NCBI GenBank assembly: GCA_035266845.1
Contig: DATFMP010000083.1
Span: 54,459-118,458 of the forward strand
DNA: 64,000 nucleotides
Direction: 5' to 3'
Origin: DATFMP01 sp035266845
GTDB taxonomy: Bacteria > SAR324 > JACQKK01
This document shows, piece after piece, positions 1 through 8,473 of this stretch. How positions within the stretch are numbered: the stretch's first letter is position 1; each line of letters begins with the position of its first letter. The translations under genes and the position numbers were made by a program. Below the pieces are notes generated by a model, which saw only the letters and a list, made by a program, of their open reading frames with translations, had not been told where the DNA came from and did no database searches.

Positions 1-599
1 GAGGGCGCATCGCGCCAGATGCCTCGCCGCGCGTCGAATGCCGTTCCCTCCGCCGCGGCATAGGCGGCGTAGTCCGCCGGGAAGCGGAAGCGCGTGTCGA
101 AGTAGCTGTGCCCGGCACGGATCAGGGCCAGGTTCACGTTCTCCCCGCCGGCCATCACCAGGGCCAGTGTGCGGCCGTAGTTGCCGCTGGGGCGCTCCAT
201 GGGCACGTAGAGCACGATGGGGCGCCGCCGTAGCGCGGCCTCCAGGAACGCGCGCGCGGGCAGACCGTGGGCGCGGTCCTCACCCTTGTGCGATTCGTGC
301 AGCTCCGGTGTGTCCACGAACAGCAGGCGCACGCGCTCGCGGGGCAGCGAGAGCCGGCCATCGCCGTTCAGGTCCGCGTCGAAGGTGTCGCCGTCCCACA
401 CAGTACGCACGCCCGCCTCCAGCACGACGGTGCGGAAGCCCGGGCGTGGCGCGGGCGCGGCCGGGGCGCGGGCCTCCAGGGCCAGCGCCAGGGTGCACGC
501 GAGCGCGAGCGTGAGCAGGCCCCATTGCAGTGCCGGCCAAGCGGGGTGGGGACGCAATTTGCAGCCGCGGGTCGAAGGCGATGGGGGTGAAGTGGGCAT
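1..599 (-). CDS. SNase-like (thermonuclease family) exported protein, 3' end cut by window edge
   Basis: Reading leftward from an ATG at 597-599, the frame stays open to the window edge (about 199 codons). A hydrophobic stretch near residues 27-43 (WGLLTLALACTLALALEA) suggests a signal peptide or membrane anchor. The rest matches the staphylococcal nuclease fold: VWDGDTFDADLNGDG, then RVRLLFVDTPE, which supplies the Arg, Asp and Glu expected of the catalytic and calcium site, then YGRTLALV with the second catalytic Arg, then ENVNLALIRAGHSYFDTRF. All key residues are present, so an active extracytoplasmic nuclease or nucleic-acid-binding protein is likely. The C-terminus is outside the window. 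The gene is divergent from the flavoenzyme at 802. The family call is firm; substrate and partners are not visible. Confidence 0.8.
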   Translation of the reverse strand, partial: MPTSPPSPSTRGCKLRPHPAWPALQWGLLTLALACTLALALEARAPAAPAPRPGFRTVVLEAGVRTVWDGDTFDADLNGDGRLSLPRERVRLLFVDTPELHESHKGEDRAHGLPARAFLEAALRRRPIVLYVPMERPSGNYGRTLALVMAGGENVNLALIRAGHSYFDTRFRFPADYAAYAAAEGTAFDARRGIWRDAP

Positions 600-801
600 G
601 GCAGGCTGACTTGAACGGGTTGCGGCCGTGCATCCACTGGTATAGGCGCGGATCCGCGCGGCATGCCGGTTGAATGGCTGCTGTGTGGGCCTTGGCGGGG
701 TGGGGCTTGCGTGCCGCCATCCCGAGTATAGACTGATCGTATCCTGGCAGACAGGCATTTCGGGGCACGCTGCCCTCTCAATCCCAAGCGGAAGACCCTC
801 C

Positions 802-1776
802 ATGTTCGACCCGGTGACGTTGGATCATTTGAGCTTGCGCAACCGCATCGTGCTATCGCCCTACTTCGAGTTCCAGGCGCAGCGCGACGGCACGGTATCG
901 CACCTGATGGGCGAGTACTACACGGCCATGGCGCGCGAGGGGGTGGGTCTGGTCACGATCGAGTCGGCCTATGTGGCGCAGCAGGGCCGCGCGCACATGA
1001 ACCAGTTGGGCATCAACACCGAGCGCCACCTGGAGAGTCTGGCCAAGCTGGTGCGCTCCATCAAGGCCGAGGGCGGCTCCGTGGCGATCCGGCTGGCCCA
1101 TGCCGGGGCGCGTACCTCCGAGCAGATCGTGGGCGAGCAGCCCATCGGGCCGTCCATCATCAACTTCGGCAAGGACTTCGACACCTGCCGGGAGTTCGAC
1201 GACGGGGACGTGGAAGAGATCGTGCTGTTCTTCGTGCACGCCGCCGAGCGCGCGGAGGAGGCCGGCGTGGACCTGATCGAAATCAACGGGGCCCAGCAGT
1301 ACCTGCTGGACCAGTGCCTCTCCAGCCGGTACAACAACCGCTACGACGACTACGGTGGGGCCATCGAGCAGCGCATGCACCTGCCGGTGGAGATCATCAA
1401 GGCCATCAAGTCGCGCATTTCGTCCAACATCCCTGTCTCCTACATGTTCTCCATCCACGACAAGCTGGAGGACGGCTTCAACGAGGAGGAACTGCGCGGG
1501 ATGATCAAGGCGCTCAGCTCAGCCAAGGTGGACTTCTACCACCCGGTCAGCATCCACGTGCTCAACAAGTTCTTCGAGACGGACGAGACGCTGATAGAAT
1601 GGGTGGCCAAGTCTACCCGCAAGCCCATCATCGCCGAGGGCAACATCAAGTCCCCGCAGATTCTCAAGGAGGCCATCGGGCTGAACAAGGCGCAGCTCTA
1701 TGCGCTGGACAAGGTGCTTTTCACGCGGCCCAACTGGTACGCGTTCCTGCAGAAGAAGATCATGCCCCCGCAGTAG
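802..1776 (+). CDS. Old Yellow Enzyme-family flavin oxidoreductase homologue with altered active site
   Basis: A 324-residue TIM-barrel protein of the NADH:flavin oxidoreductase/OYE family. The ATG at 802 fits the family N-terminus (FDPVTLDHLSLRNRIVLSP); an upstream in-frame extension has no family similarity. Family hallmarks remain: GVGLVTIESAYV, the HAGA segment and SSRYNNRYDDYGG. Key positions have changed. The substrate-binding pair usually written HGAHGYL reads NGAQQYL (Asn162, Gln165), and the FMN-phosphate Gly-Arg near the C-terminus is replaced by Asp-Lys in ALDKVLF. In normal family members this enzyme binds FMN and reduces activated alkenes; whether this one binds FMN or reduces enones is doubtful. 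It appears to be a single-gene unit. Confidence 0.8.
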   Translation: MFDPVTLDHLSLRNRIVLSPYFEFQAQRDGTVSHLMGEYYTAMAREGVGLVTIESAYVAQQGRAHMNQLGINTERHLESLAKLVRSIKAEGGSVAIRLAHAGARTSEQIVGEQPIGPSIINFGKDFDTCREFDDGDVEEIVLFFVHAAERAEEAGVDLIEINGAQQYLLDQCLSSRYNNRYDDYGGAIEQRMHLPVEIIKAIKSRISSNIPVSYMFSIHDKLEDGFNEEELRGMIKALSSAKVDFYHPVSIHVLNKFFETDETLIEWVAKSTRKPIIAEGNIKSPQILKEAIGLNKAQLYALDKVLFTRPNWYAFLQKKIMPPQ

Positions 1777-1920
1777 TTGCGGGCCCCGCCGCCGGGGGTG
1801 CGGCACGATGGACGCCGCCCGGCCGGGCTGCCCGCGGGCGGGACCAGCGGCGCGATGCCGCGCCGGCCGCAAAAGCCCCTCCCGTGCGGCTTGGCGGGGT
1901 GCCTGGCTGGCTGGCGCCAC

Positions 1921-1948
1921 TTTACATTCCGCGGCCCTTTCGTTATAT
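1921..1948 (+). promoter_or_regulatory. Candidate sigma70-type promoter for the EF-G-like gene
   Basis: In the 368-bp gene-free stretch 1777-2144 I see a -35-like TTTACA (1921-1926) and a -10-like TTATAT (1943-1948), 16 bp apart. It is one of the few AT-rich spots in the gap. The next gene starts at 2145, so a transcript from here would have a leader of about 190 nt. Nothing else in the gap looks like a gene. Confidence 0.35.
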
Positions 1949-2144
1949 CTCGGCCATCCGAATTTCCGGAACGGGGAATTGGCGGTAGCGAGGCATCCTG
2001 GTGTCACGCCGGATGCCGGGGTATCCCTGCCAGCCTCGGACACGGGCGCACGGATGCATCGCGCCCCGCAACCTGCGGGCACCGCTGTGCCGGCCTTCGC
2101 CCCGCCGGTCCCTTGCCGCACGCGCACCCTGCAGGAGGCTGCCC

Positions 2145-4208
2145 ATGGCTGTCTATTCGATCGGCTTGATCGCACACTCGGGGGCGGGCAAGACGTCGCT
2201 CGCGGAAGCGCTGCTGTACCGCGCGGGCGCCGTGCGCAAGCTGGGGGCAGTGGATGCGGGCACGTCCACGCTGGACTTCGACCCGGTGGCCAAGGAGCGC
2301 CGATCGAGCGTTGGAATGTCCCTGGGGCATCTGAGCTTCGATGGCCACAGCGTGGACCTGATGGACACGCCGGGCTCCATGAACTTCATCGGGTCCACCA
2401 TCGGCGTGATCCGCGTGGCGGATGGGGCCGTGATGATGGCCAGCGCCGAGCCGGGCATCCAGGGCGAGACGGAGTTCCTATGGGACTTCCTGGAGCAGCG
2501 CCGCACGCCGCGCCTGATGGTGATCGGGCACGCGGACCGCGAGCAGGCGGACTTCGACGGGCGTCTGGCCTCGCTCAACGAGACCTTCGAGAACCGCTTC
2601 GTCGCCGTGACCGTGCCCATCGGCCAGGGCGAGGCCTGCAAGGGCGTGGTGGACCTGCTGGAGATGCAGGGCTACGACTATTCCGACCCGGACAAGCCCA
2701 AGGCCATCGAAGTGCCTGCCGATTTGCGGCCCCACGCCGAGGAGTACCGCTACCGCTTGGTGGAATCGGCCGCAGAGGCCGATGACGCGCTGCTGGAAAA
2801 GTACCTCGAGACCGAATCGCTGGAGCCGGACGAGATCCGCGCCGGGCTGCGCGCCGGCACGCACAGCGGCAAGCTGGTGCCCGTCTTCGCGGCGGCACCC
2901 ACGCGCAACATCGGCACGGATCGCATCCTGAGGGCCATCGTGGAACTGTTGCCGGATGCGCCGACGCGGCGCGCCCAACTGGCCGAATTCGAGAAGGTGC
3001 CGGATGGCTATGTGGCCGATTCGCTGGAGAACAAGGACTTTGCCGCGCTGGTGTTCGGCACCCGAGTGGACCAGTACGCGGGCAAGCTGAGCATCGTGAA
3101 GGTGCTCTCTGGAGAACTGGCGGGAGCACAGGAGGTGCACAACCCCTCCACCAACAACTCGGAGCGTCCGGCGCACCTGTTCAAACTGCTGGGCAAGGAC
3201 CAGACCGAGGTCAAGACGCTGGCAATGGGGGAACTCGGGGCGCTGCCCAAGCTGAGCGAAACGCACACGGGCAATACGCTCTGCGCGCCGGGTCACAAAG
3301 TGGAGTTCGTGCCGGTGAACTTCCCGGAGCCCGTGCTCACCTATGCTATCAAGACGAGCGGCAAGGGCGATGCGGAGAAGCTCTCTACCGCGCTGCACCG
3401 CATGATGGAAGAGGACCCCACCCTCAAGTTCTCCCACAACCCGGAGACGGGGGACTTTCTGGTGGGCGGGATGGGGCAGATCCACCTGGAGATGGTGCAG
3501 GCCCGGCTCAAGCGCGAGTTCAGCATCTCCGTGGCCTTCGACAAGCCGCACGTGCCCTACCGCGAAACGATCCGCACGCCTTCCAAGGCCCAGGGGCGCT
3601 ACAAGAAGCAGACAGGCGGCCGCGGGCAGTACGGCGACTGCTGGCTGGAGCTCAAGCCCAACGGACAGGAAGAGGAACTCGCGTTCGAGAGCGCCATTGT
3701 GGGCGGCGTCATTCCCCGTGGTTACATTCCGGCGGTGGAGAAGGGCGTGCAGGAGGCGATGCACAAGGGCATCGTGGCCGGCTTCCCCGTGATCGGCGTG
3801 ACCGCCGTCGTGTACGACGGCAGCTATCACGAGGTGGACTCGTCGGAAATGGCCTTCAAGATTGCTGCTTCCATGGCCTTCAAGAAGGCCATGGAAGCAG
3901 CCAGGCCCGTGCTGCTGGAGCCGGTGGTGACGCTGGAGATCGTCGTGCCGGCCGACTACATGGGCGACGTGATGGGCGACATCAACTCAAGGCGCGGCAA
4001 GGTGCTTGGCATGGACAGCCGCGGACGCAATCAGGTGGTGCGGGCCGAGGTACCCATGAGCGAGGCCCTGACCTATGCCATCGATCTGCGCTCAATGACC
4101 TCCGGCCAGGGCTATTTCACGCAGCACTTCTCCCATTACGAGGAAGTGCCGGCGCACATTGCCGACAAGGTGGTCAAGGAGCGCCACGCCGAGCACGAAG
4201 AGGCCTGA
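2145..4208 (+). CDS. EF-G-like translation-factor GTPase (FusA2-type paralogue) with degenerate G motifs
   Basis: A 687-residue protein with the full EF-G layout: G domain, domain II, the III-IV-V block and a C-terminus containing GRNQVVRAEVPMSEAL. The ATG at 2145 follows a GGAGG-type ribosome site (GCAGGAGGCTGCCC). The P-loop HSGAGKTS (residues 11-18) is intact. Two hallmark motifs are not. The switch II motif DTPGH reads DTPGS (74-78), so the catalytic His is a Ser. The guanine-specificity motif NKxD reads GHAD (128-131). Known EF-G paralogues outside str operons include factors without canonical translocase activity. Nucleotide preference and hydrolysis here are therefore uncertain. It stands alone, not beside rpsL, rpsG or tuf, so it is probably an auxiliary factor. 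Confidence 0.85.
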   Translation: MAVYSIGLIAHSGAGKTSLAEALLYRAGAVRKLGAVDAGTSTLDFDPVAKERRSSVGMSLGHLSFDGHSVDLMDTPGSMNFIGSTIGVIRVADGAVMMASAEPGIQGETEFLWDFLEQRRTPRLMVIGHADREQADFDGRLASLNETFENRFVAVTVPIGQGEACKGVVDLLEMQGYDYSDPDKPKAIEVPADLRPHAEEYRYRLVESAAEADDALLEKYLETESLEPDEIRAGLRAGTHSGKLVPVFAAAPTRNIGTDRILRAIVELLPDAPTRRAQLAEFEKVPDGYVADSLENKDFAALVFGTRVDQYAGKLSIVKVLSGELAGAQEVHNPSTNNSERPAHLFKLLGKDQTEVKTLAMGELGALPKLSETHTGNTLCAPGHKVEFVPVNFPEPVLTYAIKTSGKGDAEKLSTALHRMMEEDPTLKFSHNPETGDFLVGGMGQIHLEMVQARLKREFSISVAFDKPHVPYRETIRTPSKAQGRYKKQTGGRGQYGDCWLELKPNGQEEELAFESAIVGGVIPRGYIPAVEKGVQEAMHKGIVAGFPVIGVTAVVYDGSYHEVDSSEMAFKIAASMAFKKAMEAARPVLLEPVVTLEIVVPADYMGDVMGDINSRRGKVLGMDSRGRNQVVRAEVPMSEALTYAIDLRSMTSGQGYFTQHFSHYEEVPAHIADKVVKERHAEHEEA

Positions 4209-4249
4209 GCACCTCTCCGTCCGGCCGTGACAGACGCCCTGCAGTGGCC

Positions 4250-4483
4250 TCAGGCCGGCCGCGGTGTGCCGCTGGAACCCGGCCCGCCCGTGCGCAAGCC
4301 GAAGGGCAGGTAGGCCGGGCAGAAGCCCGCCACAGCCGTTGCCACCAGCACTGCTGCCACGACGACGGTGATCACCGTCCACAGCGTGCTCAGGCTCCCC
4401 AGGATCGCGACAAACAGCAAAACGATGCCCACGACCGCGCGCAGGAGCCGGTCCAGGGTTCCCATGTTTTGCCAGGTTTTCAT
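4250..4483 (-). CDS. DUF2892 (YgaP C-terminal-like) small inner-membrane protein
   Basis: A 77-residue protein of the DUF2892 family. The start at 4483 is chosen because AGGAG lies at a good distance upstream and the family begins with a short charged segment (MKTWQNMGTLDRLLR). Two membrane segments follow (VVGIVLLFVAIL and VITVVVAAVLVATAVAGF), then the family signature CPAYLPFGLRT. Its role is unknown; in some proteins the domain is fused to rhodanese. The 3' end is 41 bp from the convergent EF-G-like gene. A 10-bp inverted repeat (4559-4592) and a TATACT box on the same strand (4610-4615) lie upstream. Confidence 0.8.
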   Translation of the reverse strand: MKTWQNMGTLDRLLRAVVGIVLLFVAILGSLSTLWTVITVVVAAVLVATAVAGFCPAYLPFGLRTGGPGSSGTPRPA

Positions 4484-4558
4484 CGGAGTGCTCCTCAGGC
4501 TTTCCCCCCAGCGGAAGCGGGCGGCGCCCCATGCGCCGGTGCGGCTTCCCGCTGATTC

Positions 4559-4592
4559 GCACCGTGCAGGCCCCCAAGGGTGTGCACGGTGC
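4559..4592. promoter_or_regulatory. Perfect 10-bp inverted repeat in the leader of the DUF2892 gene
   Basis: GCACCGTGCA (4559-4568) and TGCACGGTGC (4583-4592) are perfect reverse complements with a 14-nt spacer. On the minus strand a TATACT -10-like box (4610-4615) lies just upstream, so the repeat would fall in the early 5' leader of the DUF2892 gene. It could be an operator or an mRNA hairpin. No T-run follows on the minus strand, so a terminator for the upstream genes is less likely. Confidence 0.4.
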
Positions 4593-4741
4593 CGTTTCGT
4601 TATGTTCCCAGTATAGCGCACCGGGGCCGGCGCGTGTGGTGACGAGGTCACGCGCCGCGCGGGCGGCTCCACTGTGCGCGGGGTGCGACTGCGCCGGCCG
4701 GCGGCGCGGACCAGGCGCTTGCCGTGGCCGCCGCCGTACCA

Positions 4742-5266
4742 TCAGCCGGTGGCGGGGCCCCCGCGCCAGGGTTGTGCGGCCCGGGCGGGCAGCTCGTAGG
4801 TGATCTTGGTGACCAAATCCCGGCCCCAGGGCGCGCCCGCGCCCATGGTGAGCTCGGCTACGGTGGCTTCCGCGCGCAGGCCGCGCTCCAGGCCGGCGCC
4901 CACGGCGGCGCCCGTGGCGGAGTCAAGCCAGCCCAATTGGCCACCCTGCATGGCGAACACGCCCACGCGCTCCGGCTCGTCCCAGTGGGGCGGTTGGTGC
5001 TCCAGCCGCAGCGGCTCGCCCTGCACGCAGCGGCGGATCAGTTCCTGGCGGGATGTGCCGTCCGCGTTGCGCTCGGCGACGCCCTCCAGCCGGACGAACA
5101 CGGTCTGGGTGGGATGGGCATCCGACTCGAACAGCGGCACACCGGGGTCGGCCCGGCGTGCCAAGCCGGTGGCAATGCGCGCCGCGCGCCAGAAGGCATA
5201 GACGCTCAGCGCGATTCCGCCGACCCACAGCAGCACGGGCACCAATGCGCCATTTAGGCCGTACAC
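4742..5266 (-). CDS. Membrane-anchored HIRAN-domain protein
   Basis: About 174 residues if the GTG at 5266 is used, 22 nt after the stop of the upstream gene; an earlier ATG at 5359 would overlap that gene. The protein starts with one hydrophobic helix (LVPVLLWVGGIALSVYAFW). A region resembling the HIRAN domain follows: RLEGVAERNADGTSRQELIRRC, then GEPLRLEHQPP, then VGVFAMQGGQLGWLD. HIRAN domains bind single-stranded DNA ends and usually sit in remodellers or nucleases; stand-alone bacterial versions have no established role. It is probably co-transcribed with the helical-repeat gene at 5289-6548. Domain call moderate, start uncertain. Confidence 0.55.
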   Translation of the reverse strand: MYGLNGALVPVLLWVGGIALSVYAFWRAARIATGLARRADPGVPLFESDAHPTQTVFVRLEGVAERNADGTSRQELIRRCVQGEPLRLEHQPPHWDEPERVGVFAMQGGQLGWLDSATGAAVGAGLERGLRAEATVAELTMGAGAPWGRDLVTKITYELPARAAQPWRGGPATG

Positions 5267-5288
5267 GCGCGTGTCTCTGGTTTGGGTC

Positions 5289-6548
5289 TCAGGCCAGCAT
5301 GGCCGCGCGTGCCTGCTCGTGCTCGCGGCGGCGGGTGTCGATGGCCGCGAGCTTGCCACTCACCTCGGCGGCCTCGCGGGCACCCCAATCCATCACGTCA
5401 CGCCGCTTGAGGTGCATCGCGGCCGTGGTCAAGAGCTTGAGGTACTGGGCTTGGTCCCGCAGCGTTGTGGCGCTCTCCGGCACCCGCTGCCACAGTCTAT
5501 ACAGGTCCTCCAGTCCCTTGAGCGCTTCGCGGTAGTGGCCCATATCGTTCCAGTTTTCGGCGGCCTGGGCCATCATCCGCAGGCGCTGGCGCCGCTCCAA
5601 CTGTGGCGCGTTTGCGGCCTGCACGTACCAGCGGTTGGCTTCGGCCGTCAGGGCCTGCCGGATGCGCGTCACCTGCGATGCGGTGATCTCCTGCAGCCGC
5701 GGCAGCTCGTGACCCCGCGGCGCGAAGTCCCGGTTGTAGCGGCTGATGAACGAACGCAGCTTGCGGGCATCTTTGAGGCGGGACGAGGAAATGTCCGAGA
5801 GTCGCTGGAACAGGTCGCCGATGCGCGCAACGATCCAACCCCGCTGGCGGTTTGCCGCATCGCCGCGCCGCACGAGGATGCGCAGCATCGTGTGGAACTG
5901 CACCAGTGCGTCCAGGTAGCTGGTTTGGGCCACCAACGCCTCCGCCAGGCGCAGGCGCAGGGTGAGGTCCTGCGGCGCCATCTGCAGCCGGCGCATGAGC
6001 TGGTAGACGGTTTCCTCGTAGCGGGCATAGGTGCGGAAAGGCTCGCCGTAGGCATGGCCCAGGGCCACGAACACGCCGAATACCAGCGCCTCCGCGTCCG
6101 CCTTCACGCACAGGTCCGAGTGCTGCACGATCATGCGGGCGAAGTCCGTTGCCTTGAACAGCAGGAATTTCTGCCGCTCTGCGTCGGTCTCGCGGCGCGC
6201 CTGCTGCATCAGGTATGTGGCGAAATATTTGAGAACCTGGATCAGTTCGGCGGGATTGGACTTGCTTTCATAGTAGGCCACGCTGGCGTTCAGCGCAGAC
6301 TCGTCCTTGAAGTCCAGCGGCGCGTCCTGGTTGGGGCCCACCAGATCGCCGATGGTCACGCGCGGGCCTGGGTCCAGGCGCATCATGTTCCACAGGAAGC
6401 TGCTGTACTTCTGCCGCTCCTGGCGCTGAAGATTGCGGGTCTCGTTGCGGTACTGAGCTTCGACGCGTAGAATCGGCATGTCCAGCGAGGCGCGTCTACC
6501 GGCCCCGCCCTTCCGCGAGGGGGCGCCGCGAGTGTCGTCTATCGCCAT
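5289..6548 (-). CDS. Uncharacterised alpha-helical (TPR-like) cytoplasmic protein
   Basis: A 419-residue protein from the ATG at 6548, or 396 residues from the ATG at 6479; neither has a clear ribosome site. No signal peptide or membrane helix is visible. It is rich in Arg, Glu, Ala and Leu and looks like stacked helix-turn-helix pairs (for example AENWNDMGHYREALKGLEDLYRLWQRVP), typical of TPR-like scaffolds. I recognise no enzymatic motif and cannot assign a family. It precedes the HIRAN-like gene by 22 nt and is likely in one unit with it. A second large helical protein of unknown function is at 35799-37742, but I see no clear sequence relation between the two. Confidence 0.65.
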   Translation of the reverse strand: MAIDDTRGAPSRKGGAGRRASLDMPILRVEAQYRNETRNLQRQERQKYSSFLWNMMRLDPGPRVTIGDLVGPNQDAPLDFKDESALNASVAYYESKSNPAELIQVLKYFATYLMQQARRETDAERQKFLLFKATDFARMIVQHSDLCVKADAEALVFGVFVALGHAYGEPFRTYARYEETVYQLMRRLQMAPQDLTLRLRLAEALVAQTSYLDALVQFHTMLRILVRRGDAANRQRGWIVARIGDLFQRLSDISSSRLKDARKLRSFISRYNRDFAPRGHELPRLQEITASQVTRIRQALTAEANRWYVQAANAPQLERRQRLRMMAQAAENWNDMGHYREALKGLEDLYRLWQRVPESATTLRDQAQYLKLLTTAAMHLKRRDVMDWGAREAAEVSGKLAAIDTRRREHEQARAAMLA

Positions 6549-6763
6549 GGCAGTGCCGTTGGTCGAGCGGGCCGGCCGGGGTGGAATTCGCTTTCAAACG
6601 AGAGTCGGACCCGGTATTACCTATGGCCACGGGAAACTATGGTGCGGCCGCGAACTTGTCGCTTTGCAAGTGTAGTCGAAGTGATCTAGTTTAACAATTC
6701 GCCCAAGCCGCCAGGGCCTGTCCTGGGGACGACTCCCCGCACCCTTGCACGTGGTTGTCCGCG

Positions 6764-7720
6764 ATGAGTTCGAAAGAGGACAACGCTCGCCGATTCGATC
6801 GCAATCCGGCGATCCTTGCCGTGCGCACCAAGTCCGCGCTGGTGGACTACGTGGAGGCGCTGTTCCGGCAGGAGGGCTCGGCGGACGCGCTGGGGGTGGA
6901 CGTCGAGCGGCTGCGGGGCTTCATCCGCAAGGTAAGCCGGCACTACCGGGAGAACCCGTACCACAATTTCCACCACGCGGCCGACACGGTGAACACCGTG
7001 GGCTGGATGATCTCCCGCCCGGTGCTCAAGGCGAACCTGCCGCTGCACTACCGCTTTTTGCTGATGCTCACCGCGCTGATCCACGACGTGGAGCACCCGG
7101 GCCACAACAATCAGTGGGAGGTGCAGACGCAATCAATGTTGGCACAGGAATATGAGAACGTCGCGGTGCTGGAGAAGCACTCCTACGCGGTGACGCTGCG
7201 GATTATGGCCGACCCGGCTTACGACCTGTTCCTGCCCTTCGGCCAGGATACGGCGGAGCGCTGGCTGCGGGTCATGGAGGAGATCGTACTGGCCACGGAC
7301 TTCGCGGTGCACCGGCAGTTCCTGGACGATTTCAGGATCTTCATGGCCGAGCACCTGCCGGACTTCGGCAACGAGGCGTTCCTGTCCTGGGTGGCCCGCG
7401 CGGTGATGAAGGCGGCGGACATCGCCAACACCTCCAAGCCCTTCCCCCAGGCCAGATTGTGGGGGGAGCGGGTGATGATGGAGTTCTGGGCGCAGGGTGT
7501 GATGGAGAAGCAGCACAACCTGCCGGTGGGCCCGCTGAACGACCCGGAGACCGTGCAACTCAACGCCGCCCAGGCCGGCTTCATCCGCTTCGCCGCCATG
7601 GAGCTGTTCGAGCTGCTGAGCGCGATCGATCCGGGGCTGCAGGAGATGGTGGACAACCTCCGCAGCAACATGCAGGTCTACGAGGAGAAAGCCCGCCGGG
7701 GCGACGGGCTATTCGAATAG
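6764..7720 (+). CDS. Class I (eukaryotic-type) 3',5'-cyclic nucleotide phosphodiesterase domain protein
   Basis: A 318-residue, single-domain protein of the PDEase I family, the HD-type fold of mammalian cyclic-nucleotide phosphodiesterases. The ATG at 6764 is used; a TTG nine bases upstream is possible. Conserved features in order: NPYHNFHHAADT with the general-acid His near residue 67; the signature HDVEHPGHNN at 107-116 with metal ligands; KAADIANTSKP with the third Asp ligand; and QAGFIRFAAMELF holding the invariant purine-clamping Gln. All catalytic residues are present, so hydrolysis of cAMP or cGMP is expected. There is no GAF, PAS or membrane segment. The 3' end overlaps the convergent exonuclease gene by 12 bp. 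Confidence 0.85.
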   Translation: MSSKEDNARRFDRNPAILAVRTKSALVDYVEALFRQEGSADALGVDVERLRGFIRKVSRHYRENPYHNFHHAADTVNTVGWMISRPVLKANLPLHYRFLLMLTALIHDVEHPGHNNQWEVQTQSMLAQEYENVAVLEKHSYAVTLRIMADPAYDLFLPFGQDTAERWLRVMEEIVLATDFAVHRQFLDDFRIFMAEHLPDFGNEAFLSWVARAVMKAADIANTSKPFPQARLWGERVMMEFWAQGVMEKQHNLPVGPLNDPETVQLNAAQAGFIRFAAMELFELLSAIDPGLQEMVDNLRSNMQVYEEKARRGDGLFE

Positions 7721-8320
7721 AGACATCTGCTCGGCGGGGGGCTCCACCTGCGCCTCGGGCAGGTGCCAGCTCACGGACACGCTCTTGATGCCCGAGCGGC
7801 TGTCGTAGTGCAACTCGCCATGTTCCAGGGCGTACTCGTAGAGCCGGCGCGTCACCTCGACGTCCTGCTTGCAGTACTCGATGATCAGGTCGATCCGCCC
7901 TTCCTTGTACCAAGCCAGCGCCTGTAGCCCGTCGGCGGACTTGCCCACCTCCAGCGTGGGTCGCGCCAGGGAATCCAGCCGCAGCCGGTGCCCGAGGATC
8001 TTCTTCAGTTCCAGCAGGATGTCGAAGTGGTTCAGGCCGCGCAGATCCAGGTAGAGCTGATGGCGCTGCTCTGACGTGGGCAGATGGCCCGCCAGCACGC
8101 GCAGGTCGAACTCCACATGGTTGAAGCCCACGATCAGGTCCGCCTTACGCAGGTGCTCGATGAGCGCCGGCACCTGGTGCTCCAGGTAGACGTGGAACTC
8201 CTGGTCCGCCGTGTCATAAAGCACGCCCACGGACATGCCCATGTCCATAATGTTGGACCAGCCGCCCACCTGCTCGGCGGAGTATTTGGTTTCCAGATCG
8301 AAGAAGAGTATACGTGACAT
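7709..8320 (-). CDS. DEDDy-type 3'-5' exonuclease, RNase H-like (YprB-type) protein
   Basis: A 203-residue protein with a single RNase H-like exonuclease fold. Exo I is FFDLET (Asp8, Glu10) at the very N-terminus, Exo II is GFNHVEFDLRVL, and Exo III is YCKQDVEVTRRL, giving the Tyr-x3-Asp spacing of the DEDDy class. The middle part (DLRGLNHFDILLELKKILGHRLRLDSLA) resembles predicted ribonuclease H-like proteins of the YprB type. It should degrade DNA or RNA 3' ends. The C-terminal 12 bp overlap the end of the phosphodiesterase gene on the other strand, so the two transcripts must run into each other. Confidence 0.8.
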   Translation of the reverse strand: MSRILFFDLETKYSAEQVGGWSNIMDMGMSVGVLYDTADQEFHVYLEHQVPALIEHLRKADLIVGFNHVEFDLRVLAGHLPTSEQRHQLYLDLRGLNHFDILLELKKILGHRLRLDSLARPTLEVGKSADGLQALAWYKEGRIDLIIEYCKQDVEVTRRLYEYALEHGELHYDSRSGIKSVSVSWHLPEAQVEPPAEQMSLFE

Positions 8321-8473
8321 CCCTGTACGCGTCCCCTCGCATGAGAGCGGGGCCGGGGCGAGACGGGCATCCTACCCGACGCTGGCTGGTGACGGCACGG
8401 GCGATTCGTGCGCGTTCCACGCCGGCAGCCGCGGACGCGGCTCCCTGATCCGGCTGGCGCCACTATACTGAAC

